64,000 nt of DNA from assembly GCA_003223025.1 (NCBI GenBank), contig QHXR01000016.1:127365-191364 (forward strand), in the 5' to 3' direction. Within the stretch, counting starts at the first letter, position 1, and each line of letters opens with the position of its first letter. This stretch comes from Acidobacteriota bacterium (GTDB lineage Bacteria > Acidobacteriota > Blastocatellia > Pyrinomonadales > Pyrinomonadaceae). Under the pieces are notes generated by a model that saw nothing but the letters and a program-made list of their open reading frames with translations, searched no databases and was not told the origin of the DNA. Made by a program: the position numbers and the translations under genes. Of this stretch, positions 28,512 through 37,215 are shown in pieces.

Positions 28512-29543
28512 TTACGAAGCTCGCAAAGAATCAGTTTCATATTCCGCAACCGGAGCGGACTCGTAGCCGTCGACACGTATGCATGCGACGCTATGACCTG
28601 GAACGATCTCGCGTCGTTCCGGTACGACGCGAGCGCATTCCTCGATCGCGATAGGACACCGGGTTCGGAATCTGCATCCGGACGGCGGATTGATCGGCGT
28701 CGGAACATCGCCGTGAAGTACGATCCGCTCGCGCTTTCGTTTCGGATCCGGAACCGGGATCGCCGAAAGCAAAGCCTTTGTGTACGGGTGCAGCGGATTT
28801 TTGTAGAGCTCCTGCGAGTCGGCGATCTCGACGATCTTGCCGAGATACATGACCGCGACTCGATTGGAAATATGTTCGACGACCGCGAGGCCGTGGGAAA
28901 TAAACAGATACGTCAATCCGAATTCCGATTGCAGATCCTGCAGCAGGTTCACGACCTGTGCCTGAACCGACACGTCGAGCGCCGAGACCGGTTCATCGCA
29001 AACGATAAGTTTCGGATTCAATGCGAGCGCACGAGCGATGCCGAGCCGCTGCCTTTGTCCGCCCGAGAACTCATGCGGATAGCGATTCATGTAATCCGGA
29101 TCGAGTCCAACTTTAGAGAGAAGCTCGGCGACGCGTTCGCGACGTCGAGTCTTGCTTGCGACGCCGTGGATCACTAACGGTTCGGATACGATCGAGAGAA
29201 TGCTAAGACGCGGATTCAAGCTAGCGTACGGATCCTGAAAGATGATCTGCATCTCCCGCCGGAGATCGCGCATTTTCGAATTGTCGAGATCGAGAATGTT
29301 TTGTCCTTCGAAATAAACTTCGCCGCTCGTCGGCTCTTGCAATCGCAGCAGACATCGGCCGACGGTCGATTTGCCGCAACCCGACTCGCCGACGAGCCCC
29401 AGCGTCTCGCCGTTTTTTATCGAGAACGAAACATTATCGACAGCCTGAACGACGTCATCGCTCTTATCGACGGGAAAATACTTGACGAGATTTCGCACGT
29501 CGAGAAGTGTGCTCGATTCGATTTTTGTCGCGGTGCCTTCCAT
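28512..29543 (-). CDS. OppF/DppF-type oligopeptide ABC ATPase
   Basis: 343 residues. Walker [11 protein letters not shown]-loop [13 protein letters not shown], signature [15 protein letters not shown], Walker [15 protein letters not shown], and the C-terminal oligopeptide-transporter tail ([16 protein letters not shown]) with its Cys pattern for an Fe-S or zinc site. It energises uptake of di/oligopeptides or nickel-type substrates. Its ATG directly follows the stop of the GNAT gene (TAG then ATG, no gap). No permease or binding-protein gene is in the window, so it must work with subunits encoded elsewhere. Confidence 0.93.
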   Translation of the reverse strand: MEGTATKIESSTLLDVRNLVKYFPVDKSDDVVQAVDNVSFSIKNGETLGLVGESGCGKSTVGRCLLRLQEPTSGEVYFEGQNILDLDNSKMRDLRREMQIIFQDPYASLNPRLSILSIVSEPLVIHGVASKTRRRERVAELLSKVGLDPDYMNRYPHEFSGGQRQRLGIARALALNPKLIVCDEPVSALDVSVQAQVVNLLQDLQSEFGLTYLFISHGLAVVEHISNRVAVMYLGKIVEIADSQELYKNPLHPYTKALLSAIPVPDPKRKRERIVLHGDVPTPINPPSGCRFRTRCPIAIEECARVVPERREIVPGHSVACIRVDGYESAPVAEYETDSLRAS

Positions 29544-30086
29544 CTACTTTCTTGCGATCCAATTCTCTTTCAGTATCGCCCACCGTTCGTGGTCGCGCCA
29601 ACGCCCGTTGATCTTTAGATAGCGCCGGGAGAGTCCTTCCTTTGCGAAGCCGTTCCGCACGAGTACCGCGATGGAGGGTTTATTTGATGGCTGAACATTT
29701 GCTTCGACGCGATGGAGCTTCAGATCGAGAAACGCATATCTTAAGCCGAGACTGACGGCCTCGGTCATGTACCCATTTCCCGTGAAGCCGGCGAAGAGCT
29801 GATATCCGAGGTACGTATTCTGAAACCCTTTTCGAAAGATCTGACTGAAGTTCAGCGAACCGATGATCGAATCGTCATCGACGCGGCAAACCAAAAAATA
29901 TGCGTTCGTATCCTTCGCGGCTTCGACGAGAAGCTGTTCGAATCGATGCCGATCAAAATTTGCGTTCGTCAATCCGCGAAAATGCTCGCGGCTGGATAGG
30001 TACAGATGTATCAACGAGTCGCAGTCTTCAGGCTCAGGCCCCCGCAGATAGACTCTTTTCGAATTCGATCTCATCGCCTGATTCAT
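29544..30086 (-). CDS. GNAT N-acetyltransferase (RimJ/RimL-like)
   Basis: 180 residues (start 30086, or 30074 at an internal ATG). The GNAT fold of the RimJ/RimL group is indicated by [20 protein letters not shown] at the N-terminus, then [30 protein letters not shown] (acetyl-CoA loop region) and [19 protein letters not shown]. These usually acetylate an N-terminal amine of a ribosomal or other protein. The start overlaps the 3' end of the upstream ATPase gene by about 50 bp and the stop abuts oppF, so it is translationally coupled on both sides. The location suggests a link to peptide import, unproven. Confidence 0.88.
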   Translation of the reverse strand: MNQAMRSNSKRVYLRGPEPEDCDSLIHLYLSSREHFRGLTNANFDRHRFEQLLVEAAKDTNAYFLVCRVDDDSIIGSLNFSQIFRKGFQNTYLGYQLFAGFTGNGYMTEAVSLGLRYAFLDLKLHRVEANVQPSNKPSIAVLVRNGFAKEGLSRRYLKINGRWRDHERWAILKENWIARK

Positions 30087-31059
30087 CTTCGTATAACACG
30101 CATCTCACCTTCACGTCGTTCGGCAAGACATAAAGCGGGATCTCACCATGTGTGCAACGGTCCATCCGAAATTCGCACCGCGGAGCGAAGTGACATCCGG
30201 GTGGAAGATTCGTCGGTGTCGGGACGACGCCTTCGATGGTTTGGAGCCTGACCGAGCGTTCAAGATCGACGGCCGTCAGTTTTGGAACTGAGCGTAAAAG
30301 TCCTTGGGTGTACGGATGTCGCGGCTTCTCGAATATTTCATCGACGTTCGATTCCTCTACGATCTTTCCGGTGTACATGACGCAGACTCGATCGGCGGTT
30401 TCGGCGACGACGCCGAGATCGTGCGTGATCAAAAGTACGGCGAGCTTTCTTGTGCGACGAAGACCGTCGAGCAACTCGAGGATCTGCGCCTGGATCGTAA
30501 CGTCGAGCGCGGTCGTCGGCTCGTCCGCGATAAGAAGTTCCGGATCGCACGCGAGAGCCATCGCGATCATCACTCGCTGCCGCATTCCGCCCGAGAGCTG
30601 ATGCGGATAATCGTTTGCACGGCGTTCGGGAGAAGGAATCGAAACTTCCTCCATCGCCTGTATCGCTGCCGCCCACGCGGCTTTCCGATCTAACTTTCGA
30701 TGAAGCCGCAACGCTTCGGCGATCTGTTCGCCGACGGTGTAGACGGGATTGAGCGACGTCATTGGATCCTGAAAGATCATCGCGATATCGTTCCCGCGGA
30801 TCTCGCGCATCCGATCTTCGGATGCGGTCGTGAGCTCTTCGTCTTTGAATTTGATCGAGCCGCCGGTGATGCGACCTGGGCTCGAGATCAATCGCAGGAT
30901 GGATAATGCAGTGATCGATTTTCCCGAGCCGGATTCTCCAACGAGACCGAGTAGTTCGCCTTCATCGATATAAAAACTGACATCATCGACAGCCTTCACA
31001 AGTCCCGCACGTGTCGGAAATTGCGTTTGTAGATTTTGGATCTCGAGAAGATGAGGCAT
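30034..31059 (-). CDS. OppD/DppD-type oligopeptide ABC ATPase
   Basis: 341 residues from the ATG at 31059 ([10 protein letters not shown]). A longer frame to 31107 only reads into the upstream repeat array. Walker [10 protein letters not shown]-loop [11 protein letters not shown], signature [15 protein letters not shown], Walker [14 protein letters not shown], and the family C-terminal tail [12 protein letters not shown]. It partners the OppF-like ATPase downstream. The repeat array begins only about 7 bases before the start codon, so the promoter must lie in the array or transcription must come through it from the tricorn gene. The ribosome-binding site (AAGAAACTGGA) is weak. Confidence 0.9.
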   Translation of the reverse strand: MPHLLEIQNLQTQFPTRAGLVKAVDDVSFYIDEGELLGLVGESGSGKSITALSILRLISSPGRITGGSIKFKDEELTTASEDRMREIRGNDIAMIFQDPMTSLNPVYTVGEQIAEALRLHRKLDRKAAWAAAIQAMEEVSIPSPERRANDYPHQLSGGMRQRVMIAMALACDPELLIADEPTTALDVTIQAQILELLDGLRRTRKLAVLLITHDLGVVAETADRVCVMYTGKIVEESNVDEIFEKPRHPYTQGLLRSVPKLTAVDLERSVRLQTIEGVVPTPTNLPPGCHFAPRCEFRMDRCTHGEIPLYVLPNDVKVRCVLYEDESGDEIEFEKSLSAGA

Positions 31060-31065
31060 TCCAGT

Positions 31066-31651
31066 TTCTTTTCGCCAAAGGCTACCGATATTAGTTCTTG
31101 TCGCCAAAGGCTACCGATATTAGTTCTTGTCGCCAAAGCGACGAGGATTAGTTCTTGTCGCCAAAGGCGACGAGGATTACTTCTTGCCGCCAAAGGCGAT
31201 GAGGATTACTTCTTGTCGCCAAGGGCGACGAACATGCCTTGTTCTTGTCGCCAAAGGCGACGAGCATGCTTGTTCTTGTCGCCAGAGGCGACGAACATTA
31301 AAGCCTAGGGTTGAGCGAACGAAGTTCGCGAAACCCTAGGACGTCGATCGTCTATAAATCCGTCGCTGAAGGCGACGAACAATCATTGTAGCTCGCCTTC
31401 AGCGAGCGCTCCTTAATCTATCCTACCTAGGGTTTCGTCGCTTCGCTTCTCAACCCTAGGCTTTAATGTTCGTCGCCTTTGGCGACAAGAACAAGGCATA
31501 CTCCTCGCCTTTGGCGACAAGAACAAGGCATGCTCGTCGCCCTTGGCACAAGAACAAGGCATGCTCCTCGCCTTTGGCGACAAGAACGAGGCATGTTCGT
31601 CGCTTTGGCGACAAGAACACTTCATGTTCGTCGCCCTTGGCGACAAGAACA
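31066..31651. repeat. Composite inverted array: tandem units flanking a CCTAGGGTT palindrome
   Basis: Left arm 31066-31299: eight contiguous units of 28-32 bp, consensus TTCTTGTCGCCAAAGGCGAC then GAGGATTA or GAGCATGC. The core at about 31283-31475 is the palindromic element also found at 3468-3695 (AAAGCCTAGGGTTGAG...CTCAACCCTAGGCTTT). Right arm 31461-31651: six units in the opposite orientation (CTCGCCTTTGGCGACAAGAA). The whole is an imperfect inverted repeat of about 586 bp. Each unit itself contains a small GTCGCC..GGCGAC hairpin. No spacers exist between units and no protein gene is credible here. Confidence 0.88.
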
Positions 31652-31680
31652 AGGCACGATCGTGTAAATCCATTCCTTGT

Positions 31681-31751
31681 CGACAAAAACGACTGACTTA
31701 ATTCCCGGCCTTCACCATCGACAAAAACGACTGACTAATTCCCCGCCTTCA
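31681..31751. repeat. 37-bp direct repeat including the tricorn gene's 3' end
   Basis: Two adjacent, nearly identical copies of GACAAAAACGACTGACT followed by (TA)ATTCCC(C/G)GCCTTCACC. The copy nearer the gene contains the last codons and stop of the leftward tricorn gene; the other copy repeats them downstream of the stop. Confidence 0.8.
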
Positions 31752-34700
31752 CCGGATCCTTCGGTCGTCCCGGAAGTTTGTTCGGTGACGTGAGCTTCTT
31801 CATCAACTCAGCCACGGCGCGTTCCAATTGCGGATCGTGTCCGGCAAGAACAGACTTCGGATCGTTTTCGACCTCGATGTCGGGATCCACGCCGTAGCCT
31901 TCAATGATGTACTCGCCCTTTGCATTCGCCAAGGCCGACTGCGGAACATTGACGATTCCTCCGTCCATCAGCGTACCGCGGTTACTGATCCCAACGACTC
32001 CGCCCCAACTTCTCTTACCGACCAGTTGGCCGAGTCCCGCGGCGCGGAACATGTAAGGGAAAATGTCGCCGTCGGATGCCGAATTCTCATTCAGCAACGC
32101 AATCATCGGTCCGTTGAAAGCGGCATCGGGGTATGTGTTGCCGTCTTCGCTAAAATTGTTGTAGTTGATTCCGAGAACTTTTCGGCGCAGACGCTCGATC
32201 AACATTCGCGAAACATTTCCGCCGCCATTCGCACGGACGTCGACGACAAGGCCTTCCTTCTTGAGCTGCGGATAATACCACTTGATAAATTCTCGCAGTC
32301 CCGCAGCCCCCATATCCGGAATGTGGATGTATCCGAGTCGTCCGCCCGACAGTTCATCGACGCGACGACGGTTGTCCTGGATCCAGTCGAGATATACCAG
32401 ATCAGATTCGCTTGTGATCGGACGGATCGTTACCGTTCGCGAGCCCTGCATCGTCGGAGTACTGTTCAATGTAAACGTAACAGTGCTCTCCGCCTTTCCG
32501 CGAAGGTACGAGTAGATATCGCGATCCGTGGTCACGTCTTCACCGTTGATCGCGAGAACATACTCGCCGACTTTCGCTTCGCTGCCAACTTCCGTGAACG
32601 GGGACCGGTAAATGTCCTCTTCGTTTTGCCCGGCAAAGATCTTCGAGATTCGATACCGGTTCGAGCCTTTATCCGCTTCGAATCGAGCACCGGTCAGAGC
32701 GACTCGAACACGCGGCGGAAGATTGAAGTCTCCGCCATCGATGTACGCGTGCTGGACCTGGAGTTCGGACTGCATTTCAGACAAAAGATAATTCAGATCG
32801 GAGCGATGATTCACGTACGGCAGCCACTTGAGATAATCCTCGCGAATCTTCGCCCAGTCGTAACCGTGCATGTTCGGAGCATAGAACCAGTCGCGATATT
32901 GACGCCAGACTTCGAAGAAGATCTGACGCCATTCCTTCGCCGGATCGATCTCCGTAACCAGACCCGCCGTCGAAATATTCTTTCGCGAGCGCTCTCCGGT
33001 GGGATTCGCCTCCATCGTCAGATATGTGCCCATCGCGACCGACATCAACTTCGAGCCGTCGGCAGAAAGGCTAACCGCTCCCGTGCCGGTGAGCAGCGTC
33101 GTCTCCTTTCGATCCTTTAGCGAGAACACCCTGACAGTCGCTTGCGTATCGGCCTGCCGGCCGTAGTAGAACGGCGAATTCGTGGTGTAGATAAGGTTTC
33201 CTTTCGTCGCGGCGATTCCGCCGTAATTTTCCGCACCTAGCGGAGCTTTCGACGCACGACTTTCGATTCCGTCAAAATCTATTTTCTCCGGAGCTGCGGA
33301 AGCCGGCGAAGGCGACGGAGTCGGTGATCCTTCTTTCTTTTCTTCGGTTATCGCAACCTCGTCGCTTTCCGACGGAAACGGATTCTTCGCATCCTTTCGA
33401 AGTGTCAGCGCGTAGACGTAGGTCGAGCGATTGCTCGCGTAGTTGAACTCCGTGCTCCCAATCATCGGCGCATATTCGCGCTCGCTGAGGAAATAAAGAA
33501 TCCCGCCGCTCGGATCCCACGTCGCATCGTGAGCCGAAAACATCTCCGGCGTTACCCGATAATTCTTGTTGTCTTCCGAGCTCCAAACATAGACACCCGT
33601 GACGCCGTTCGGGTTTCCCATCGAGTACGAAACATAATTTCCTTTCGGTGAGAATTCGTAGTCGGTGATCTGCCCGTTCGGAGCGTCGGCGATCATCTTC
33701 ATTTCCTTCGTCGCAACAGTCACGACATAGACGCGTCCGTTCTTATCGCCGAACACGATCTTCTTGCTGTCGCTCGACCACTGCGGTGCGTAACGCTGCG
33801 CCGATCCGCCGCTCGTGAGTTGCTGCGGCGGAGTCGCTCCATCCTGAGCTACTAGCCAGACTTCGTCTTCGCCGCTCTGATCCGACATGTACGCGATCGA
33901 TCTTCCATCGGGCGACCATGATGGAAACCGGTCGTTCGCACCGGATGAATGCGTCAGATGCCGAGCTCCACCTTTTTCGATCGGAACCGTAAAGATATCG
34001 CCTCGAGCGCTGAATACCGCACGCTCGCCTTTCGGGCTCAAACCGAACCAGGAAATCCGACCCGCGACATTCGTCTGCCGCGGACGTTTGTTGATCCCGT
34101 CATCGGGAACCGCGATCGAAATGCGCGTTGCTTTTTTTGATCCGACATCGAACGTTTCAAGCTCGCCGTTTCGTTCGTAGACGATCTTCGACTGATCGTC
34201 GGATGACGGCCAACGGATATCCCAATCACGATTCTTCGTTATCTGCGATGTCTTTTTCGAGCCCGGATCGTACGCCCAGAGATTGAACTTTCCGTCGCGG
34301 TCCGTGTTGTAGAAGACCGTGTCGCCGATCCACATCGCGTCGCGGCTCGCAAACGGGCTGTCTGAGATCAACTGAGCATCGTTTGTCTTGAGATCGTAGA
34401 TATAAAGTTTGTTCGCCTGTCCGCCGCTGTATCGCTTCTCGGGGCGAAAGTCGCGAAACCTCGGCGAGTAAACCATTTTCGAACCATCGCCGGAGAACGA
34501 GCCGGAACCGGCCTCGGGCATCGGCAACGCTTCCGACGCTCCGCCCTTCGGCGAAACCGTGTAGAGCCGTGCGATCGGCAGCGACCAAGCATCCCGGCCG
34601 CCTCTATAGAAGATGCGTCCGTCTTTTGTCCATCCGAGGACCTGATTATCGAATCCCCAGCGCGGAGCGAGCGGGCCACGCGACGGATAGAACGTGAGCT

Positions 34701-34998
34701 GTTTCGGCTCTCCGCCGTTCGAAGGCATGACATAGACCTGCTCGTCGCCATCGTACTGTCCGGTGAATGCGATCCACTTGCCGTCGGGCGAATACTTTGC
34801 GTAGGTTTCCACGCCGGGATGTGCGGTTAGACGAGTCGCTGTGCCGCCCGAGGATGACGCGGTCCAAAGATCGCCGCCGTACGTAAATACGACGCGATCG
34901 CCTTGAATGTCCGGAAAACGAAGCAATTTGGTTTGACCGAGAGCTCCGACAGAGAACGCGAGAAGAGCCGCGACTGACACGAGTAGACGAATCGACAT
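31735..34998 (-). CDS. Tricorn-like S41 protease with N-terminal beta-propeller
   Basis: 1087 residues; signal peptide MSIRLLVSVAALLAFSVGALG, so periplasmic or exported, unlike archaeal tricorn. A six- to seven-bladed propeller occupies about 25-500 (repeated YSPDGKWIAF-type WD40/TolB blades), then a second beta region, a Ser/Pro linker near 555-570, a tricorn C1 helical domain (WRQIFFEVWRQYRDWFYAPNMHGYDW), a PDZ domain (about 760-850) and the S41 core. The catalytic Ser lies in LNENSASDGD, followed by FRAAGLGQLVGKRSWGG. It degrades peptides, likely downstream of other peptidases in this block. A strong GGAGGATAATT ribosome-binding site precedes the ATG. Confidence 0.93.
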   Translation of the reverse strand: MSIRLLVSVAALLAFSVGALGQTKLLRFPDIQGDRVVFTYGGDLWTASSSGGTATRLTAHPGVETYAKYSPDGKWIAFTGQYDGDEQVYVMPSNGGEPKQLTFYPSRGPLAPRWGFDNQVLGWTKDGRIFYRGGRDAWSLPIARLYTVSPKGGASEALPMPEAGSGSFSGDGSKMVYSPRFRDFRPEKRYSGGQANKLYIYDLKTNDAQLISDSPFASRDAMWIGDTVFYNTDRDGKFNLWAYDPGSKKTSQITKNRDWDIRWPSSDDQSKIVYERNGELETFDVGSKKATRISIAVPDDGINKRPRQTNVAGRISWFGLSPKGERAVFSARGDIFTVPIEKGGARHLTHSSGANDRFPSWSPDGRSIAYMSDQSGEDEVWLVAQDGATPPQQLTSGGSAQRYAPQWSSDSKKIVFGDKNGRVYVVTVATKEMKMIADAPNGQITDYEFSPKGNYVSYSMGNPNGVTGVYVWSSEDNKNYRVTPEMFSAHDATWDPSGGILYFLSEREYAPMIGSTEFNYASNRSTYVYALTLRKDAKNPFPSESDEVAITEEKKEGSPTPSPSPASAAPEKIDFDGIESRASKAPLGAENYGGIAATKGNLIYTTNSPFYYGRQADTQATVRVFSLKDRKETTLLTGTGAVSLSADGSKLMSVAMGTYLTMEANPTGERSRKNISTAGLVTEIDPAKEWRQIFFEVWRQYRDWFYAPNMHGYDWAKIREDYLKWLPYVNHRSDLNYLLSEMQSELQVQHAYIDGGDFNLPPRVRVALTGARFEADKGSNRYRISKIFAGQNEEDIYRSPFTEVGSEAKVGEYVLAINGEDVTTDRDIYSYLRGKAESTVTFTLNSTPTMQGSRTVTIRPITSESDLVYLDWIQDNRRRVDELSGGRLGYIHIPDMGAAGLREFIKWYYPQLKKEGLVVDVRANGGGNVSRMLIERLRRKVLGINYNNFSEDGNTYPDAAFNGPMIALLNENSASDGDIFPYMFRAAGLGQLVGKRSWGGVVGISNRGTLMDGGIVNVPQSALANAKGEYIIEGYGVDPDIEVENDPKSVLAGHDPQLERAVAELMKKLTSPNKLPGRPKDPVKAGN

Positions 34999-35197
34999 TA
35001 ATTATCCTCCGGGATTGGCACGGGTAAGCTTGTGAGAGTGTAGCGTAAATCGAGTAAAGCCCAAAGCGTTCGGGGAGGTTGCAACACAATGATTTACGAA
35101 GTCCCGTGCAACTATTTCCATCGCCTTTTCCTCCAATGGATGTTATTATTTTCGAGATTATTCCGAAGGTCCGTCAGTTCATCCAGGAGATTTCGTA

Positions 35198-36919
35198 GTG
35201 AAAAAGCTTTATTATTTTTTCTGCACTTCCGTTGTATCCCTCGTCTTTATCTCAAATGCTTTCTCTCAGGGAGCCACAGTTGCCAAAACCGGCCCTTCGA
35301 ATCCACTTTCCGCACCGAAATCAACAAAAACGGTATCGGTCGAGAATATTGAGGCGGATGTTGCCGAAGCCTTGTCGGTGATCGAGAGCAATCACGTCGT
35401 CGGCAAGAAGATCAACTACAACGACGTCTTCAAATCGTCGATCGAACGGATGTTGCAGACACTCGATCCGCACTCGAATTATTTCGATGCTAAAGAATTC
35501 GAGCAGTTCAGGACCGATCAGTCTTCGCGATACTTCGGAATCGGTGCCACGATCGGTGATCTCAGCGATGAGAAAGGCAACGTCATCGCGACATATATTA
35601 AGGCGACTTTCGACGGAGCTCCCGCTCATCGTGCCGGGCTTCGATATGGCGACAAGATAGTCGAGGTCAACGGGACGTCGATGATCGGAAAGTCTTTCTC
35701 GGACGTCCGTAATTTCCTTAGAGGCCCGCGCGGAACGCAGGCAAAGCTCGTCATCGAGCGATACTCGACGGGTAAACGTGAGACGGTCGATATTATCCGT
35801 GACGGAGTTTTACAACCTTCGATCGCCGAAGCCTACATGGTTCGTCCGGGAGTCGGCTACATCGCCATGACCGGCGGATTCAATCAAACGACATATGCCG
35901 AATTCGCCCAGGCGATGAAAACGCTCAAGGCCCGTGGCATGAAGCAGCTGGTTCTCGATCTCAAGAACAATGGCGGCGGTTTGGTCCGAGAGGCTTACAG
36001 AGTTGCGAACACGTTCCTCGAAAGCGGCCAGATCGTATTCACTCAGAAAGGACGCTTGGACGGAACGACTGAACCTTACAAGGCGGACAACATCAGTCCG
36101 GAGCGTCTTCCGGTTGTCGTGCTTGTGAATCGAAATTCAGCGTCTGCATCTGAGATCCTTGCAGGGGCGCTGCAGGATCACGATCGAGCGTTAATCGTCG
36201 GCGAGAACACTTTTGGAAAAGGCCTGGTGCAGAATCCGTTCGTACTTGATTACGGATCGATGCTTCTTCTCACGATCGCGAAGTACGAAACTCCGTCCGG
36301 ACGTCTCATCCAGCGCGATTATTCGAACGGCGCTCTTTACGATTACTACACCAAGGGCGGCGTGAAAGACGATGGCAGCGAAGGAAAGGTCGAACACGGA
36401 GCTGAAAGCAAGACGGATTCGGGCCGTGCGGTTTACAGCGGCGGCGGGATCAATCCCGATGTCGAGCTCAAGCCTGAAACGATCACGAGCGAAAAGGCTC
36501 GTTTCCAGCAGAAGCTTTTCAATCCGGTTTTTGCATTCGCACTTGATCTGACTGCGGGCCGCGTCCGGGGATTTGAAAACATCAAAGTCGATCAGCCGCT
36601 CGTATTCGATTACGACATTAAAAACACGGACTTCCCGGTGACCGAACCGCTGTATCAGGCGTTCAAGACATTCGCGACGGAGAAGTATAAATACACTCCA
36701 TCGCAGATCGATCGCGAGCGAGAGTTTGTCGAGCGTGCTCTTCGAACCGAGCTCGTGACGGCCGCATACGGCACGACGACGTCGCTTCAGGTCTCGAACG
36801 AGTACGATAACCAGTTGAAGAAGGCCATCGAACTGCTGCCGCAGGCGAAGCAGCTCGCACTTGATGCCGCTCGTGCGAAGGCCAGTGCGTCGAAAGTGCA
36901 GAGTTTGGAAAATCGATAA
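35198..36919 (+). CDS. C-terminal processing peptidase (CtpA family, S41A)
   Basis: 573 residues from a GTG at 35198 with AGGAGA eight bases upstream. Signal peptide KKLYYFFCTSVVSLVFISNA. PDZ domain about 105-205 (YFGIGATIGD, AGLRYGDKIVEVNG). The S41 catalytic core has an intact dyad: Ser316 in NSASASEI and Lys341 in TFGKGLVQ, 25 residues apart as in CtpB/Tsp, plus the following Gln. The C-terminal 100 residues are helical. It cleaves periplasmic proteins near their C-termini. Divergent from the tricorn gene, with a terminator just downstream. Contrast with the inactive-looking homologue at 50097-51395. Confidence 0.93.
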   Translation: MKKLYYFFCTSVVSLVFISNAFSQGATVAKTGPSNPLSAPKSTKTVSVENIEADVAEALSVIESNHVVGKKINYNDVFKSSIERMLQTLDPHSNYFDAKEFEQFRTDQSSRYFGIGATIGDLSDEKGNVIATYIKATFDGAPAHRAGLRYGDKIVEVNGTSMIGKSFSDVRNFLRGPRGTQAKLVIERYSTGKRETVDIIRDGVLQPSIAEAYMVRPGVGYIAMTGGFNQTTYAEFAQAMKTLKARGMKQLVLDLKNNGGGLVREAYRVANTFLESGQIVFTQKGRLDGTTEPYKADNISPERLPVVVLVNRNSASASEILAGALQDHDRALIVGENTFGKGLVQNPFVLDYGSMLLLTIAKYETPSGRLIQRDYSNGALYDYYTKGGVKDDGSEGKVEHGAESKTDSGRAVYSGGGINPDVELKPETITSEKARFQQKLFNPVFAFALDLTAGRVRGFENIKVDQPLVFDYDIKNTDFPVTEPLYQAFKTFATEKYKYTPSQIDREREFVERALRTELVTAAYGTTTSLQVSNEYDNQLKKAIELLPQAKQLALDAARAKASASKVQSLENR

Positions 36920-36938
36920 GTCGAGATTAGATTAAAAA

Positions 36939-36974
36939 AGAGAGGCTGTCTTTAGAGACGGCCTCTCTTTTTTT
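36939..36974 (+). terminator. Rho-independent terminator after the ctpA-like gene
   Basis: Stem AGAGAGGC..GTCT / AGAC..GCCTCTCT starting 20 bases after the stop, followed by a run of eight Ts. The A-run on the other side means it may also stop the leftward small gene. Confidence 0.88.
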
Positions 36975-36989
36975 GTATCTCACGAAAGC

Positions 36990-37154
36990 TTACATGAAAC
37001 TTCGGATCAGATAGAAGATCCCATAACCGGCACCGATCAGCACAAGGACCAGGGCCGCGATCGCGAGTCCGGCAAGTATTTTAAATCTGCGATAGCGCTT
37101 CTCGTCCGGTGGTGACAACTGATTCTGCGGAAAGTATGGCGGCGGTCTGTTCAT
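36990..37154 (-). CDS. 54-residue single-pass membrane protein
   Basis: ATG at 37154, TAA at 36990-36992. The Pro-rich cytoplasmic N-terminus (MNRPPPYFPQNQLSPPDEK) and a basic patch (RYRRFK) are followed by one hydrophobic helix (ILAGLAIAALVLVLIGAGYG) and a short tail. The basic residues before the helix fit an N-in topology. It lies between the ctpA-like and M28 genes, in the same direction as M28 (about 60 bp downstream of it), and could be the second gene of that transcript. No recognised family; the composition and membrane helix support a real gene. Confidence 0.6.
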   Translation of the reverse strand: MNRPPPYFPQNQLSPPDEKRYRRFKILAGLAIAALVLVLIGAGYGIFYLIRSFM

Positions 37155-37215
37155 AGCGTCACTTTAGCATTTAGTTTTGCTGCATCAAACCGGACCGACC
37201 CGTAAAACCGTCTTT

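Noticed and set aside
31066-31651. Possible CRISPR array
   Set aside because: The units are contiguous, with no unique spacers, they appear in two opposite arms, and no cas genes are near.
31036-31690. Several open frames on both strands rich in Ser-Cys-Arg-Gln or Ala-Thr-Arg repeats
   Set aside because: They are translations of the 28-32-bp tandem repeat units in different frames, with no ribosome-binding sites; the repeat length and near-identity of the units explain them.
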